From positions 62,001 to 126,000 of the forward strand of contig JAFLRZ010000004.1 in the NCBI GenBank assembly GCA_022511225.1: a stretch of DNA of 64,000 nucleotides, given 5' to 3'. Under the pieces are notes generated by a model. The model was not told the DNA's origin. It was given only the letters and a program-made list of their open reading frames with translations, and did no database searches. A program made the position numbers and the translations under genes. Origin of the DNA: Eubacterium sp. Lineage in GTDB: Bacteria; Bacillota; Clostridia; Oscillospirales; Acutalibacteraceae. Positions 46,159 through 56,600 of the stretch are shown in pieces; position 1 is the first letter of the stretch, and each line of letters opens with the position of its first letter.

Positions 46159-46177
46159 ATTTTAAGGAGAACTAAAG

Positions 46178-46990
46178 GTGCAGAAAACAAAAGCTAAATT
46201 GCCGGTGCTTATAATCAGTGTATTGGTAATTGGAGCTTGCTTTCTGCGCTTTTTTCAATTACTGAGTACACCTGAAGTAAGTGCACAAACAATCGAAAGT
46301 TATTCAAAGCTGTCATATCTGATTTATGCTTTGATTGCAATAATGCTTGCCGTATCGCTTGTTTTAGCACTAAAAAAACCAAATGCGTGTCAGGTCATAA
46401 GGCAAAGCCGTGTGATTTCAATTTCATCACTCATAGCATCTGCAGGTATGTTTATTGATTTCATAAATCAAAGCTCTGTCTGCTTTAAATATTTCAGTAA
46501 TACAAGATATGTTGAATATGCCTATATTATACCTCTTGCACTTTCAGGCATATTCTCATTAGTAAGCTGTTTTTATCTTATCTGCATTTCGCTGACATCA
46601 AGGGGAAGAAATTTTGATTTTAAGAAATTTAATTTTCTTCACTTGTCGATTATATTGTTCGGAGTAGCAAGATTCGTAAAAATCACAACTGCAATAGTTG
46701 ACGTAAGAAGTGATATTGATTCAATCCTTGAATTTCTGTTTTTGATTTTCATTGTATTTGCGTGGTTTGGATATATATCCTTCATTTACGGTGAAGGCAA
46801 GGGCAAATCAATTCTTTTTACTCTCAGCAGTATTATGAGCTTTTGCGTAAGCATTGTATTTTTTGTTCCGTATCTGCTTTATGCGTTTGTAAATTTTGAC
46901 GGTGTAATCAACGAAACGACACTCAGTGCAGTAAGCTATTTTGCTATGGGAGTGTTCTCAATTTCACTCGTATCGGAGAATAAAAAATAA
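46178..46990 (+). CDS. Seven-helix membrane protein of unknown function
   Basis: A 270-residue protein with about seven evenly spaced membrane helices and short loops; not recognised. It starts at GTG 46178 with AAGGAG 8 nt upstream. It begins 19 nt after gltA and ends 10 nt before the AEC transporter gene, so the three may be cotranscribed. Confidence 0.65.
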   Translation: MQKTKAKLPVLIISVLVIGACFLRFFQLLSTPEVSAQTIESYSKLSYLIYALIAIMLAVSLVLALKKPNACQVIRQSRVISISSLIASAGMFIDFINQSSVCFKYFSNTRYVEYAYIIPLALSGIFSLVSCFYLICISLTSRGRNFDFKKFNFLHLSIILFGVARFVKITTAIVDVRSDIDSILEFLFLIFIVFAWFGYISFIYGEGKGKSILFTLSSIMSFCVSIVFFVPYLLYAFVNFDGVINETTLSAVSYFAMGVFSISLVSENKK

Positions 46991-47000
46991 GGAGTCTGCC

Positions 47001-47933
47001 GTGTTTCTTGAAAATCTGAAAACTATAGGTATGCAGGTGCTTATTCTTTATCTTATTGCAGGAATAGGCTTTGCAACAGATAAAATCGGTATATTCAGGC
47101 AGGCAGACGGGAAAAGGTTGATTGACCTGCTTTTTAACGTGATTCTGCCGATTGCAATTATACATACATTTATCACAATGGAATACACCGCTGAGCACGT
47201 TAAAGGCATACTCGTTGCCTTTATTTGCGCTTTTGCAACCCACTTGTTCGGTGCGCTGATTTCTTTTCTCACGTTCAGAAAAAGGTCACTTAAAGAGCGT
47301 GGAATTTATCACTATGCGATGATACTCTCGAATGCGGCATTTCTTGCACTTCCGCTTGCTAAAAGCGTTATAGGAGCTGAGGGAATATTTTACTGTTCCA
47401 TCTACGTTGCGGTGTTCAATATCGTTGCATTCACACTCGGTATATATGAAATGTCGGGTCACGAGGCAAAGATAAATTTCAAAAGACTTATTTTTAATCC
47501 CGGCTCAATGTCTGTTATAATCGGACTTCCGCTTTTCTTTCTTCAGCCGAAGCTTCCCTACATTATAGAATATCCGCTTGAAGCAGTCGGCAACTGCAAT
47601 TCACCGCTTGCGATGATTGTGTTTGGCACTTTCCTTGCTAATTCAAGCTTTAAGAATATGTTTTCGAAAAAAGAGATATATTTTGTTTCTTTCATAAGAC
47701 TTGTACTTATACCGTTTTGTATGCTTGGGATTTTCTATGTCTGCGGTGTAAGGGGAGCACTTTTGGTAGCTATGACGATATCTGCCTCTGCTCCGACTGC
47801 CACCAACACAGCTATGTACGCTGCAAAGTATGGCAATAACCCTAATTTGGGCTCGGAGCTCGCCGCACAGTCTTCGGTGCTGTCAGTTATTACCATGCCC
47901 GTTGTCGTAGCACTCGCAACAGTTTTGAGTTGA
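47001..47933 (+). CDS. AEC-family (auxin efflux carrier type) transporter
   Basis: A 310-residue transporter with about ten membrane helices in two repeats. Typical features are VLILYLIAGIGFATDKIGIF with LIDLLFNVILP at the N-terminus, and the C-terminal SASAPTATNTAMYAAKYG motif. Bacterial members export or import organic acids such as malate. The start is GTG 47001 behind AAGGAG (46989-46994); a frame from 46941 would overlap the previous gene. Its position after gltA fits a C4/C6 acid substrate. Confidence 0.85.
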   Translation: MFLENLKTIGMQVLILYLIAGIGFATDKIGIFRQADGKRLIDLLFNVILPIAIIHTFITMEYTAEHVKGILVAFICAFATHLFGALISFLTFRKRSLKERGIYHYAMILSNAAFLALPLAKSVIGAEGIFYCSIYVAVFNIVAFTLGIYEMSGHEAKINFKRLIFNPGSMSVIIGLPLFFLQPKLPYIIEYPLEAVGNCNSPLAMIVFGTFLANSSFKNMFSKKEIYFVSFIRLVLIPFCMLGIFYVCGVRGALLVAMTISASAPTATNTAMYAAKYGNNPNLGSELAAQSSVLSVITMPVVVALATVLS

Positions 47934-48000
47934 AAATGTACAAACTGTACTCAAAAATAATACAAATTGTAAATTATTATTGAATTTATTTGCCTATTGG

Positions 48001-48029
48001 TTGAATTTCACCTGCTTTTATCGTATAAT
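48001..48029 (+). promoter_or_regulatory. Sigma-A promoter of the darA-holB-ricT genes
   Basis: TTGAAT (48001-48006), 17-nt spacer, TATAAT (48024-48029), about 40 nt before the ATG. Confidence 0.65.
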
Positions 48030-48070
48030 TAGTTACGAAAGATAATCAATTTACATAAAGGGTGATATAT

Positions 48071-48394
48071 ATGAAGCTTGTTGTCGCAATTGTGTCTAAT
48101 AATGATTTAAGCAACGTTCTTGCAAATACAGGCAGTGAAGGCTTTTTTTCAACTCGCATTGCTACTGCCGGTCAGTTTCTTAATGACGGACAGACTACTA
48201 TTCTTTTCGGCATTGAGGACGATAAGACAGAAAGATTGTTTGAAATACTCGAAAAGAGTGTTACTAAACGTGTTGTAACTCAGAAGGGTGTTAACAGTAC
48301 TCTTGAAGGCTCACTTCTTAAAAAGCCTGTAGACGTAGAGGAATACGGCGCAGTAGCATTCGTTATAGACGTTGATGATTTCAGGAAAATTTAG
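48071..48394 (+). CDS. darA: PII-like cyclic di-AMP receptor
   Basis: A 107-residue PII-like protein of the DarA/PstA/YaaQ family. It begins MKLVVAIVSNNDLSNVLA; the ligand loop is ATAGQFLNDGQTTILFGIEDD, and it ends VAFVIDVDDF. The family binds c-di-AMP, which controls potassium and cell-wall balance. The ATG is at 48071 with GGGTGA ahead. Next to holB, as in many Firmicutes. Confidence 0.88.
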   Translation: MKLVVAIVSNNDLSNVLANTGSEGFFSTRIATAGQFLNDGQTTILFGIEDDKTERLFEILEKSVTKRVVTQKGVNSTLEGSLLKKPVDVEEYGAVAFVIDVDDFRKI

Positions 48395-48397
48395 TTT

Positions 48398-49381
48398 ATG
48401 AACAGTATTGATTTTGCAGGAAATGAAAGAGTTATTGAACAGCTTGGCTATCTTATTGATGCCAAGCGTTTTCCTCATGCGCTGATAATTGAGGGAGCGC
48501 AGGGGCTCGGTAAGAAAACTCTTGCAAGGCAGATGGCAAAGGCACTTGTCTGCAGAGGAGAGAACAGACCTTGTAATTCCTGCGTACAATGCCGCAAGGC
48601 AGAGGAAAAAATTCATCCCGATATATTTGAACACTCGGCAGAGGGCGGAGTTAATTCCTTCCACGTTGACGTTGTGAGAAAGATTATCAGGGATGCTTAC
48701 GTTACGCCTAATGAAAGTGATTATAAAATTTATATACTCGGCAATGCGGATTGTATGAGTATTTCAGCTCAGAATGCGCTTCTTAAGGTGCTTGAAGAGC
48801 CTCCTGAGTACGTGATATTTATTCTGACTGCTAAGAGCAAAGGTGCTCTGCTGCAGACAGTTATTTCAAGGTCGGTTGTAGTCACTCTTGAAGGAGTTAA
48901 GACGGATGTCGGAGCAAGATATATTGCCGGGCACTATGAGGATTGTTCGTTTGAACAGGCAAAATCAACCGTTGAAAGCTTTAACGGCAATATAGGCAAA
49001 GCACTTGATAGTATCAAAAACGGCAAGGAAAGCGAAGTGTTTGATATTGCTTGTCAGATGAGCAGAACACTGATTGAGGATAACGAATACGAGCTTCTCA
49101 AGCTTTGCTCAAAGCTTATGTATGACAGAAAAAACATTGTCCTTTGCTGTGATATACTTAAAAATATATTCAGGGACGCTCTTATATTTGGAAGTAATGC
49201 AGAGCTTTTATCAGGACAGTATGAGCTTGTAAAGCAAATCAAAAACAAAATTAACCAAAAAAAACTTGTTGACTTAATATCAGTTTGTGATACACTAAAA
49301 GATATGACAAATATTAATTGCGGCTACGATATGCTGCTTACTAAATTCTGCTATAGCCTCAGACAAGCTATCGGCAGATAA
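48398..49381 (+). CDS. holB: DNA polymerase III delta-prime subunit
   Basis: A 327-residue clamp-loader subunit. A RuvB-like fold starts with VIEQLGYLIDAKRFPHALI and the P-loop GAQGLGKKT. The zinc-binding cysteines are in CRGENRPCNSCVQC. The YILGNADCMSISAQNALLKV and LEEPPEYVIFIL motifs follow, and the SRC arginine-finger region appears as SRSVV. It opens and loads the beta clamp. It begins 4 nt after darA ends. Confidence 0.92.
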   Translation: MNSIDFAGNERVIEQLGYLIDAKRFPHALIIEGAQGLGKKTLARQMAKALVCRGENRPCNSCVQCRKAEEKIHPDIFEHSAEGGVNSFHVDVVRKIIRDAYVTPNESDYKIYILGNADCMSISAQNALLKVLEEPPEYVIFILTAKSKGALLQTVISRSVVVTLEGVKTDVGARYIAGHYEDCSFEQAKSTVESFNGNIGKALDSIKNGKESEVFDIACQMSRTLIEDNEYELLKLCSKLMYDRKNIVLCCDILKNIFRDALIFGSNAELLSGQYELVKQIKNKINQKKLVDLISVCDTLKDMTNINCGYDMLLTKFCYSLRQAIGR

Positions 49382-49399
49382 CGGAGGATAAGGAAAAAT

Positions 49400-50209
49400 A
49401 TGACGAAGGTTGTTGGTGTTCGATTCAAGGACACAGGCAAGACTTATTATTTTGATCCGAGGGATTTGAATATAAAAAAGGGTCAGCATTTGATTGTTGA
49501 AACCTCTAAGGGAATTGAATGTGGTATCGCTCAGTCAGGAGTGAAAGAGGTCGAGGACAGCGAGGTTGTTTCACCGCTTAAGCCTGTCAAAAGGATTGCC
49601 ACCGAGGCGGACTTTAACGTGCTTGAGCAAAACAAAATTGATGAAAAAAGTGCGCTTGAAATATGTGCACAGAAGATTGAAAAGCACGGTCTTGATATGT
49701 CGCTCACAGGAGCGGAATATTCCTTTGACCGCTCAAAAATAGTATTCTACTTTACTGCCGATGGCAGGGTTGATTTCAGAGAGCTTGTAAAGGATCTTGC
49801 AAATCATTTTCATATCAGAATTGAGCTCAGGCAAATCGGTGTGAGAGATGAAAGCCGTCTTATCGGCGGCCTCGGAATTTGCGGCAGACCGTTTTGCTGT
49901 TCGACGTTTCTTGATGATTTTCATTCTGTTACAATCAAAATGGCTAAGGATCAGGGCTTATCGCTTGCACCGAGCAAAATAAGCGGTACCTGTGGCAGAC
50001 TTATGTGTTGTCTTAAATATGAGCAGAATTCCTATGAGCATCTTCACAAGATTACTCCTCGAAAGGGTGCAGTAGTTGATTGTAAAGAGGGCAGGGGCGT
50101 AGTAGTTGACGTTTCACTGCTTACCGGTATGCTTAAGGTTCAGCTTGATTCCTCGCCCGAGGGACTTCCTGTAGTAGTAAATCGCAGCGAAGTAAGAGTA
50201 GTAAAATAA
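49400..50209 (+). CDS. ricT: RicT/YaaT (PSP1-domain) RNA-maturation and sporulation factor
   Basis: A 269-residue PSP1 family protein. The domain is recognised by VGVRFKDTGKTYYFDP, ELRQIGVRDESRLIGG, and the conserved cysteines in CGRPFCCSTFL and GTCGRLMCCLKYE, which bind an iron-sulfur cluster in the RicAFT complex. That complex supports mRNA maturation with RNase Y and entry into sporulation. The order darA-holB-ricT is conserved in Firmicutes. Confidence 0.92.
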   Translation: MTKVVGVRFKDTGKTYYFDPRDLNIKKGQHLIVETSKGIECGIAQSGVKEVEDSEVVSPLKPVKRIATEADFNVLEQNKIDEKSALEICAQKIEKHGLDMSLTGAEYSFDRSKIVFYFTADGRVDFRELVKDLANHFHIRIELRQIGVRDESRLIGGLGICGRPFCCSTFLDDFHSVTIKMAKDQGLSLAPSKISGTCGRLMCCLKYEQNSYEHLHKITPRKGAVVDCKEGRGVVVDVSLLTGMLKVQLDSSPEGLPVVVNRSEVRVVK

Positions 50210-50228
50210 AAATTAAGATAAAAAAATC

Positions 50229-50257
50229 TTGATTTTTTACAGCTATACTGTTATAGT
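50229..50257 (+). promoter_or_regulatory. Putative sigma-A promoter of the ferredoxin gene
   Basis: TTGATT (50229-50234), 17-nt spacer, TATAGT (50252-50257), about 30 nt before the ATG. Confidence 0.55.
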
Positions 50258-50289
50258 ATTTGTAAGAATGATGTAGGAGGTGTATCGTG

Positions 50290-50460
50290 ATGGCATATGT
50301 AATTTCAGATGATTGCATTTCATGCGGTGCTTGCGCTGCTGAATGTCCTGTAAGCGCTATTGCAGAGGGTGACGACAAGTTCGTTATCGATGCTGACACT
50401 TGTATCGAGTGTGGTGCTTGCGAGGGTGCTTGTCCTGTAGGCGCTCCTGCTCAGGCATAA
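50290..50460 (+). CDS. 2x[4Fe-4S] ferredoxin
   Basis: A 56-residue clostridial-type ferredoxin. Two cluster motifs, CISCGACAAECP and CIECGACEGACP, supply the eight cysteines. AGGAGG (50275-50280) lies 9 nt before the ATG; GTG 50287 is an in-frame alternative. It has its own promoter and terminator. It is the general electron carrier of fermentation (pyruvate oxidoreductase, hydrogenase). Confidence 0.95.
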   Translation: MAYVISDDCISCGACAAECPVSAIAEGDDKFVIDADTCIECGACEGACPVGAPAQA

Positions 50461-50477
50461 GGAAGATTAATCTACAT

Positions 50478-50505
50478 AAAAGCGTGCAGTTTACTGCACG
50501 CTTTT
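50478..50505 (+). terminator. Intrinsic terminator of the ferredoxin gene
   Basis: AAAAGCGTGCAGT (50478-50490) / ACTGCACGCTTTT (50493-50505) with a long T-run. Clear. Confidence 0.9.
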
Positions 50506-50584
50506 TTATTTTGTGTTGCCATTTATTAGTTAAATTAGACAAATAGAAACAATAAAATTTGTGAGCTGTCACAAGGCGAATTTG

Positions 50585-50613
50585 TTGAAATTCTTGACAA
50601 AAAAGTATATAAT
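50585..50613 (+). promoter_or_regulatory. Sigma-A promoter of the giant surface protein
   Basis: TTGAAA (50585-50590), 17-nt spacer, TATAAT (50608-50613). A consensus TTGACA lies inside the spacer, and another TATAAT sits about 20 nt further downstream (near 50630), so tandem start points are possible. Confidence 0.6.
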
Positions 50614-50678
50614 GAACATATGTATAATTATATATTAAAAATATAGTCAAGATAATCAATAAGGTAAGGAACAGAAAA

Positions 50679-53600
50679 ATGGGAAAGACAACTATTAAAA
50701 AGAGAGCAATCAGTATTATTCTTGCGATGTTGATGGCGGTTACAGGCTTACTGCCTGCTGCGACTGCCTTTGCTGCAGACGGTGACGGTGTAGAGGGCTA
50801 CTATGATATAGAGCTTTTCTACAAGGATACTGACACTATTGTACCGACTTCTAAGCAGGACGGCTCAGCATATATTGAATATATGGTTGAGGGCCAGGAG
50901 CTTAAACTGACGTATAAGCTCATTGATACCGAAATGCCTGATAACGGATACATTAAATGGTTCAGTGAAACACCTACTCTTGTTGACGTTACGCAGGAGG
51001 GTGTTGTCAAGGCATTCGACTCATCAAAGGGTGCTGTTGTTCAATCATGGATTGATAATGAGGTTAAGACTATTCCTCTTGTAGGAGGTGTCATGGCATC
51101 TGTTATTGAAAAGGCACTTTTCAACGATTATGTTAACGTTGATACGATGGACACAGAAGCCATAGTTGAAGTTGTTGAGGGGCTTTTCGGCTCTGAATCT
51201 GCGCTCGCTCAGTGGGTTGAATCCTACAAAGGTCAACTCATTGATTCCTTGAGAGAATATCTTGATAAAATAAATTCCAATATTCACGTTCAGCTTTGTG
51301 CTGAAGACGGTTCCGTTCTTGCTGATGACTATGTTCAGATTGCAGTAACGAAGAATGAAGAATGGTATGCAAATTTCCTGCCAAACGGTACGCATATCAC
51401 TAATAAGTCACAAATCAACACTACCGTCGCAGTCGGCTCGACTGTACAGCTTTATGCGGTAACAACTCCGGTCAGACTTCATTACGGAGTTATATATTCC
51501 GTTAAAAGTTCATCAATTTTTGACAGGGGTAAGGTTGTTGCAACCGTAAACGACAGTGGTCTTGTAACCTTTAAGAATACGGGTACGGTTACCGTCGTTG
51601 TATCTCCGGATACAGAAGATATAATTGAGGGTATACTGAAGCTTGTTAATTACGTTTATGCGCTTGACAACACGGGCACACTCGATACGGACAAGATTGC
51701 AGGCATACTTATTGATTATGTTGGTATTGATATGAACAGAACTGTTCTTGCTGCTCTTCTTGACGTTTGCTTTGCAGTTAAAGATATTGCGGGCAATACA
51801 GCAGACCCTGTTCAGCTTACGGCAACTGCTGTTGAAATCATTTCCAACCTCGTTCTTCAGTTCGTATATAATGACTCAATCACGTTTAACGTAGTTGAGT
51901 CTAAGCCGCTTACCGATTTTTCAATCGATGGTGCTAATTCTGTAAGAGAAGGCTCACAGATTCAGCTTTCTATAGTAAATATTCAGCCTGAAGTCGGCAA
52001 CACTTCGGATATAACGTGGACGTCATCAGACCCGTCAATCGCAAGCGTCGATCCTAAAACAGGTGTTATAACCGGTAGAGATGCAGGCGGCTCGCTCGGC
52101 GTGCTTTCAAGTCAGAAATGTACGATTTATGCAACCTCAGCCGCCAACAACATTACGAAGTCCTATGTCGTAACCGTAACGGGAAGAACGGGTCAATACC
52201 TGTCTGATGTTGAGATAGCGGGTAAAGATTATCTTGAAATGGGCGAGGAGACTGATTATACCTATTCAATATATCCCAAGCGTGTTTCAAATTCGAGCAA
52301 TCTTTACGTAAGCTGGGGCATCCAGAACGGTGTTGACGAAGACGGAAATCCTGTGTATCTGTGGGCAGATGACGAAAATTCTGTCACAGACGGAATAGGC
52401 ACGATTGACTCTAAGGGTCACTATATTCCGACAAACGGAGGAAAATGTACGATAGCCGTCAAGGCAACTACAGGATATTATCTTTCAAACAAAAATTTCT
52501 TTGAAATTTCTTCGTTTATAGGCACGTTTAACGTAACAAACGGTATACCCATTGACGAAATTAAAATCACTGCTGTTGACGGTACCTCAAACGGTGACCT
52601 TAACAGAGTAGAAACCGTAATAATAAACGGCCAGGAACATACATACGTAACAATTCATAAGGGAATTGCAGAGGCGTATTACAATAATGGTGCAATCATT
52701 TCTGCATCAATTTATCCTTCAAATGCATCAAACCAAACCCTTAAATGGGTAGTTGATAACAGCTATTACAATACCTCTGTTTCAGATGATACACATACGG
52801 CAACCGTAAAACAGGCTGCAGGCCATGAGGTTGCAGATACGTTTAACATCTACGCTGTATCAGGGGACGGCAAAATCAAGTCAAACATTATTACCGTCTG
52901 TGTTACGAGAAACTATGCAGTATCAAACACGATTGACCAAAGCTCAATCGAAATTATCAGAGGAAGAACTGCTGACGCAACACATACTATCAAATTCGAC
53001 GGTAGCTGGACTTCTACGGCATATGCCTGCTACAAATGTAATTGGTATTCGAGTGACGATAGCATATTTACGGTTGAAACACGGAGAAATGACAACCGCG
53101 ATGCAACTCTTACTGCCGTAGATGTAGGTACTGCGACACTTTACTGTGTGTCTGCCGACGGCGGTATTGTCGATACCTGTCAGGTAACTGTTTATCCTGA
53201 CAAGGAAAGACTTAAGAATATCGTTAACCTTTGCGACAGAACAATCGTAATCAGAACTGAGGAAAATAAGAAGCTGTACAATGAATATATGAAGGCGCTT
53301 GATCTGGCTTATTTTGTGCTTTATGATCAGCCGATGGCTTCACAGATGGTATGCGATACTTATGCAGATGAGCTTCTTTATGCCTTCTATAAAGTCGGAG
53401 GCTTTGTTGACGTTTCAGGCGTTAACATTCTCGGTCCTAACAAAACAGAGCTTGCAAGTGATCATATCACAGTAAATGTAGGCACGTTACAAAGCTATAC
53501 AGATTACAGCTATGATCTTGAATATGAAGTAACACCGTCCACTGCTATGTACAGCGACGTTGAGTGGACATCATCAAACAGCAGTATAAAGGTTGGCAAA

Positions 53601-56600
53601 AACGGTAAATGTACTCCTTCATCAAATGATCCGGGCTCGGCTATTATTACCTGTACGGTAACCGACTATATGGGCAATAAGTCAAGCGACAGTGTATTTG
53701 TAACCTTTGCAAGAACAGCCGTTACAGGTGTTACTCTTGATATAGACAGAATTATTGAGGGTAAGGTCGGAGAAAATCAGAAGCTCACTGCAACCGTTTC
53801 ACCTACAGGAACTATCGGAATCGGTGCTGCAAGCCGTACTGACGTTTACTGGTCCTCAAGTGATGAAAGTATCGCAAAAGTAGATCAGAACGGTGTCGTT
53901 ACGTTCGTTGCCGGCGGTGACTGTACGATTTACTGTACAACGTATGATGGCGGCTACGTGGCACAGTGCGCAGTAAACGTTGTTACAAACTACTCTGCTC
54001 TTGAACTGCTCATTAAACAGTATACTGACCTTTCGCTTAATCCTGTCAATTATTATCCTGACAGCTGGGAAGCATTTGAAAAGACTATGCAGAAGGCTAA
54101 GGATATGGTTGCACGCCGTGGATATTCACAGGCTGAGGTCGACAAAATGACTGCGGAGCTTGAAAAAGCATACAAGGATCTTCGAAAGTACAATTATCTC
54201 CAGAATATTGAACTTTACCTTGACGGTGAGCAAACTAAGGAATTCTATCAGTACGATTTAAGCTTGTTCTCTGAGGGCATAAGCTACAAAAATGCTGTGC
54301 TCGACCTGAACGTAAGGCTTTATCCGAACAACGCTTCTTATGAATCGGTTAAATGGGAATCGTCAACTACTGATATTTCCGTAACGAGTGACGGTAAATG
54401 CTCGCCTACAATCAATGACTCCTGCTACGGCAGAATTACCTGTATCGTAACAGATCATTACGGCAACTCATTCAGGGATTCGGTATGGGTATCATTCGCG
54501 TTCACTCCTGTAACCTCACTTGCACTTTCGGAAACTGCTATCACAGGCGCAGTAGGTGAGACTTTCAAATTATACTGCACTGTTTATCCTACAGGCAGAC
54601 TCGGAAATTGGGGTGCTGCAAGCATTCAGGACTATTACTGGGAGTCCGATAACTTAGACGTTGCCTCTGTTTCTCAGGACGGTACAGTTGAGTTTGTAAG
54701 TGCAGGCTCAACAATCGTTCGTGCAGTATCGTATGACGGCGGTATTTCTGCTGAATGTGTCGTATCAACAGAGGGTGACAGAAGTGCCCTTCGTGAGATT
54801 ATTGAAAAATGCAAGGGCGTTGACTATACTCAGTATACTTATGAATACGGTATGGCATTTAAGGATGCATACGAAAACGCTTTGCGTGTTATGGACGATA
54901 ATACTGTTTCACAGCAGGATATCGACAATGCAGCAGCAGCCCTTAACAAAGCATATCAAGACCTTTTAAATAATCCATATATCAAGGCTGACTATATTGA
55001 TATAGCTTACACCACGTACTCTAAACCGCTTGTCGGCTCAGCAAAATCTGTTACAAGCGGTACAGTACCGTCAAGCGATGCACTTTCAATAAATCTTTCA
55101 AAAGGTTATTCTAACTGGAATAATTATAACTACGTAACGCTTGTTGCAAGTCCGTCACCGAGTAACGCCATGTACAAATCGTTTGAGTGGGCAGTTGCAG
55201 GAACGTCTAAAATGGATACTTCCATAAGCAATACGTCAATTACTCTGACTCCAACAAAAACCGATGAAGGCGCTTGGGCTATCCTTACAGTTACAATTAC
55301 AGATCATTATGACAGAACGTATACGAGAGTTGTTTCGGTTGTTATGTCCGACGACACTGTAACAGGCTTTGAAATTACTGATACAGTTAGTACGATGTAT
55401 GCAACAGACGCAGGTAAACAGCTTGCTTATACAGTGAGCGGCTCGGGCATTAACACTGTTATTTGGAGCTCGTCAAACGAAAAAGTCTTAAAGGTTAATG
55501 AAAGTGGCGTAATTACTCCTGTTGACAAGGGTACTGCAACTATTACGGGAAAAACGTTTGACGGCGGTTATACCGATTCCATTACTATCGAAGTCTTAAC
55601 AGATTTTAGTATGCTTGCCGAAAAGCAGAATGAATACTATAATCTCATTGAGGAAGCTACAGGTACGTACCTCTACACCGAGGAATCACTCAATGCTCTT
55701 GCAGAGGTTGTTGCTCAGGCAAAGACAATGATTACTGAAGGCAGAGCAACTCAGGCTGAAGTAAATCAGATGATTGAGGAGCTTGACAATGCTTATAATT
55801 CATTAGTTGAATACGTTGTTGCAAATGGTATTTCGATCGGCTATGAAGAGGATTCAAATGTAACTCTTGTCAGGGAAGGCTTCCTCCGTTATGCAAACAC
55901 GATTTCAATCACAGGCAAAACTATCAGCCTTGTACCGATTGTAGAGCCGGCAGACTCTATTTATACGTCAATCAAGTGGGAATCATCAAATTCAAACGTT
56001 ACGGTTGATGAATTCGGTCTTGTTAAAAACACTTCATTGACTTCGGCAGTAGCATCAAAGATTACCTGTACAATAACGAACCTTCGCGGTGAAATGTTTA
56101 CTGCCACTATGTACGTTGCTTTCACCCGTTCAGGTGTAACAGGAATCAGCTTTAACAATGAAATGGTATCCGGTGCACCTGCCGAAACAGTAAAGCTTTC
56201 TCCTAATATAACTAACCAGAATAATTCGTCACTGAGCACTTCATACATAAAGGATTGCTTCTATTCTTCAAGTGATGAAAGCATTGCTACTGTTGATGAT
56301 AACGGTGTTGTAACCTTTATTTCACAAGGTGAAGCTATAATTACTGCAACAACGCTTGACGGTGGTTATACGGCAACAATCAAGGCGTTTACCACTTGGG
56401 ATTCAACGGCACTTAAGGCTGCTATAAATACGGCTAAGTCAATAAATTATATGGACTATGCTTATAGCTACGGTACCTCATTTAAGGCAGCGTACGAAAA
56501 CGCAGTTGCCGTTTATGACAATATTTACGCATCTCAGGATGAAATCGACACAGCGTGTTCATTATTGACTGAGGCAATGACTGCCCTTGAAGGCAATGAA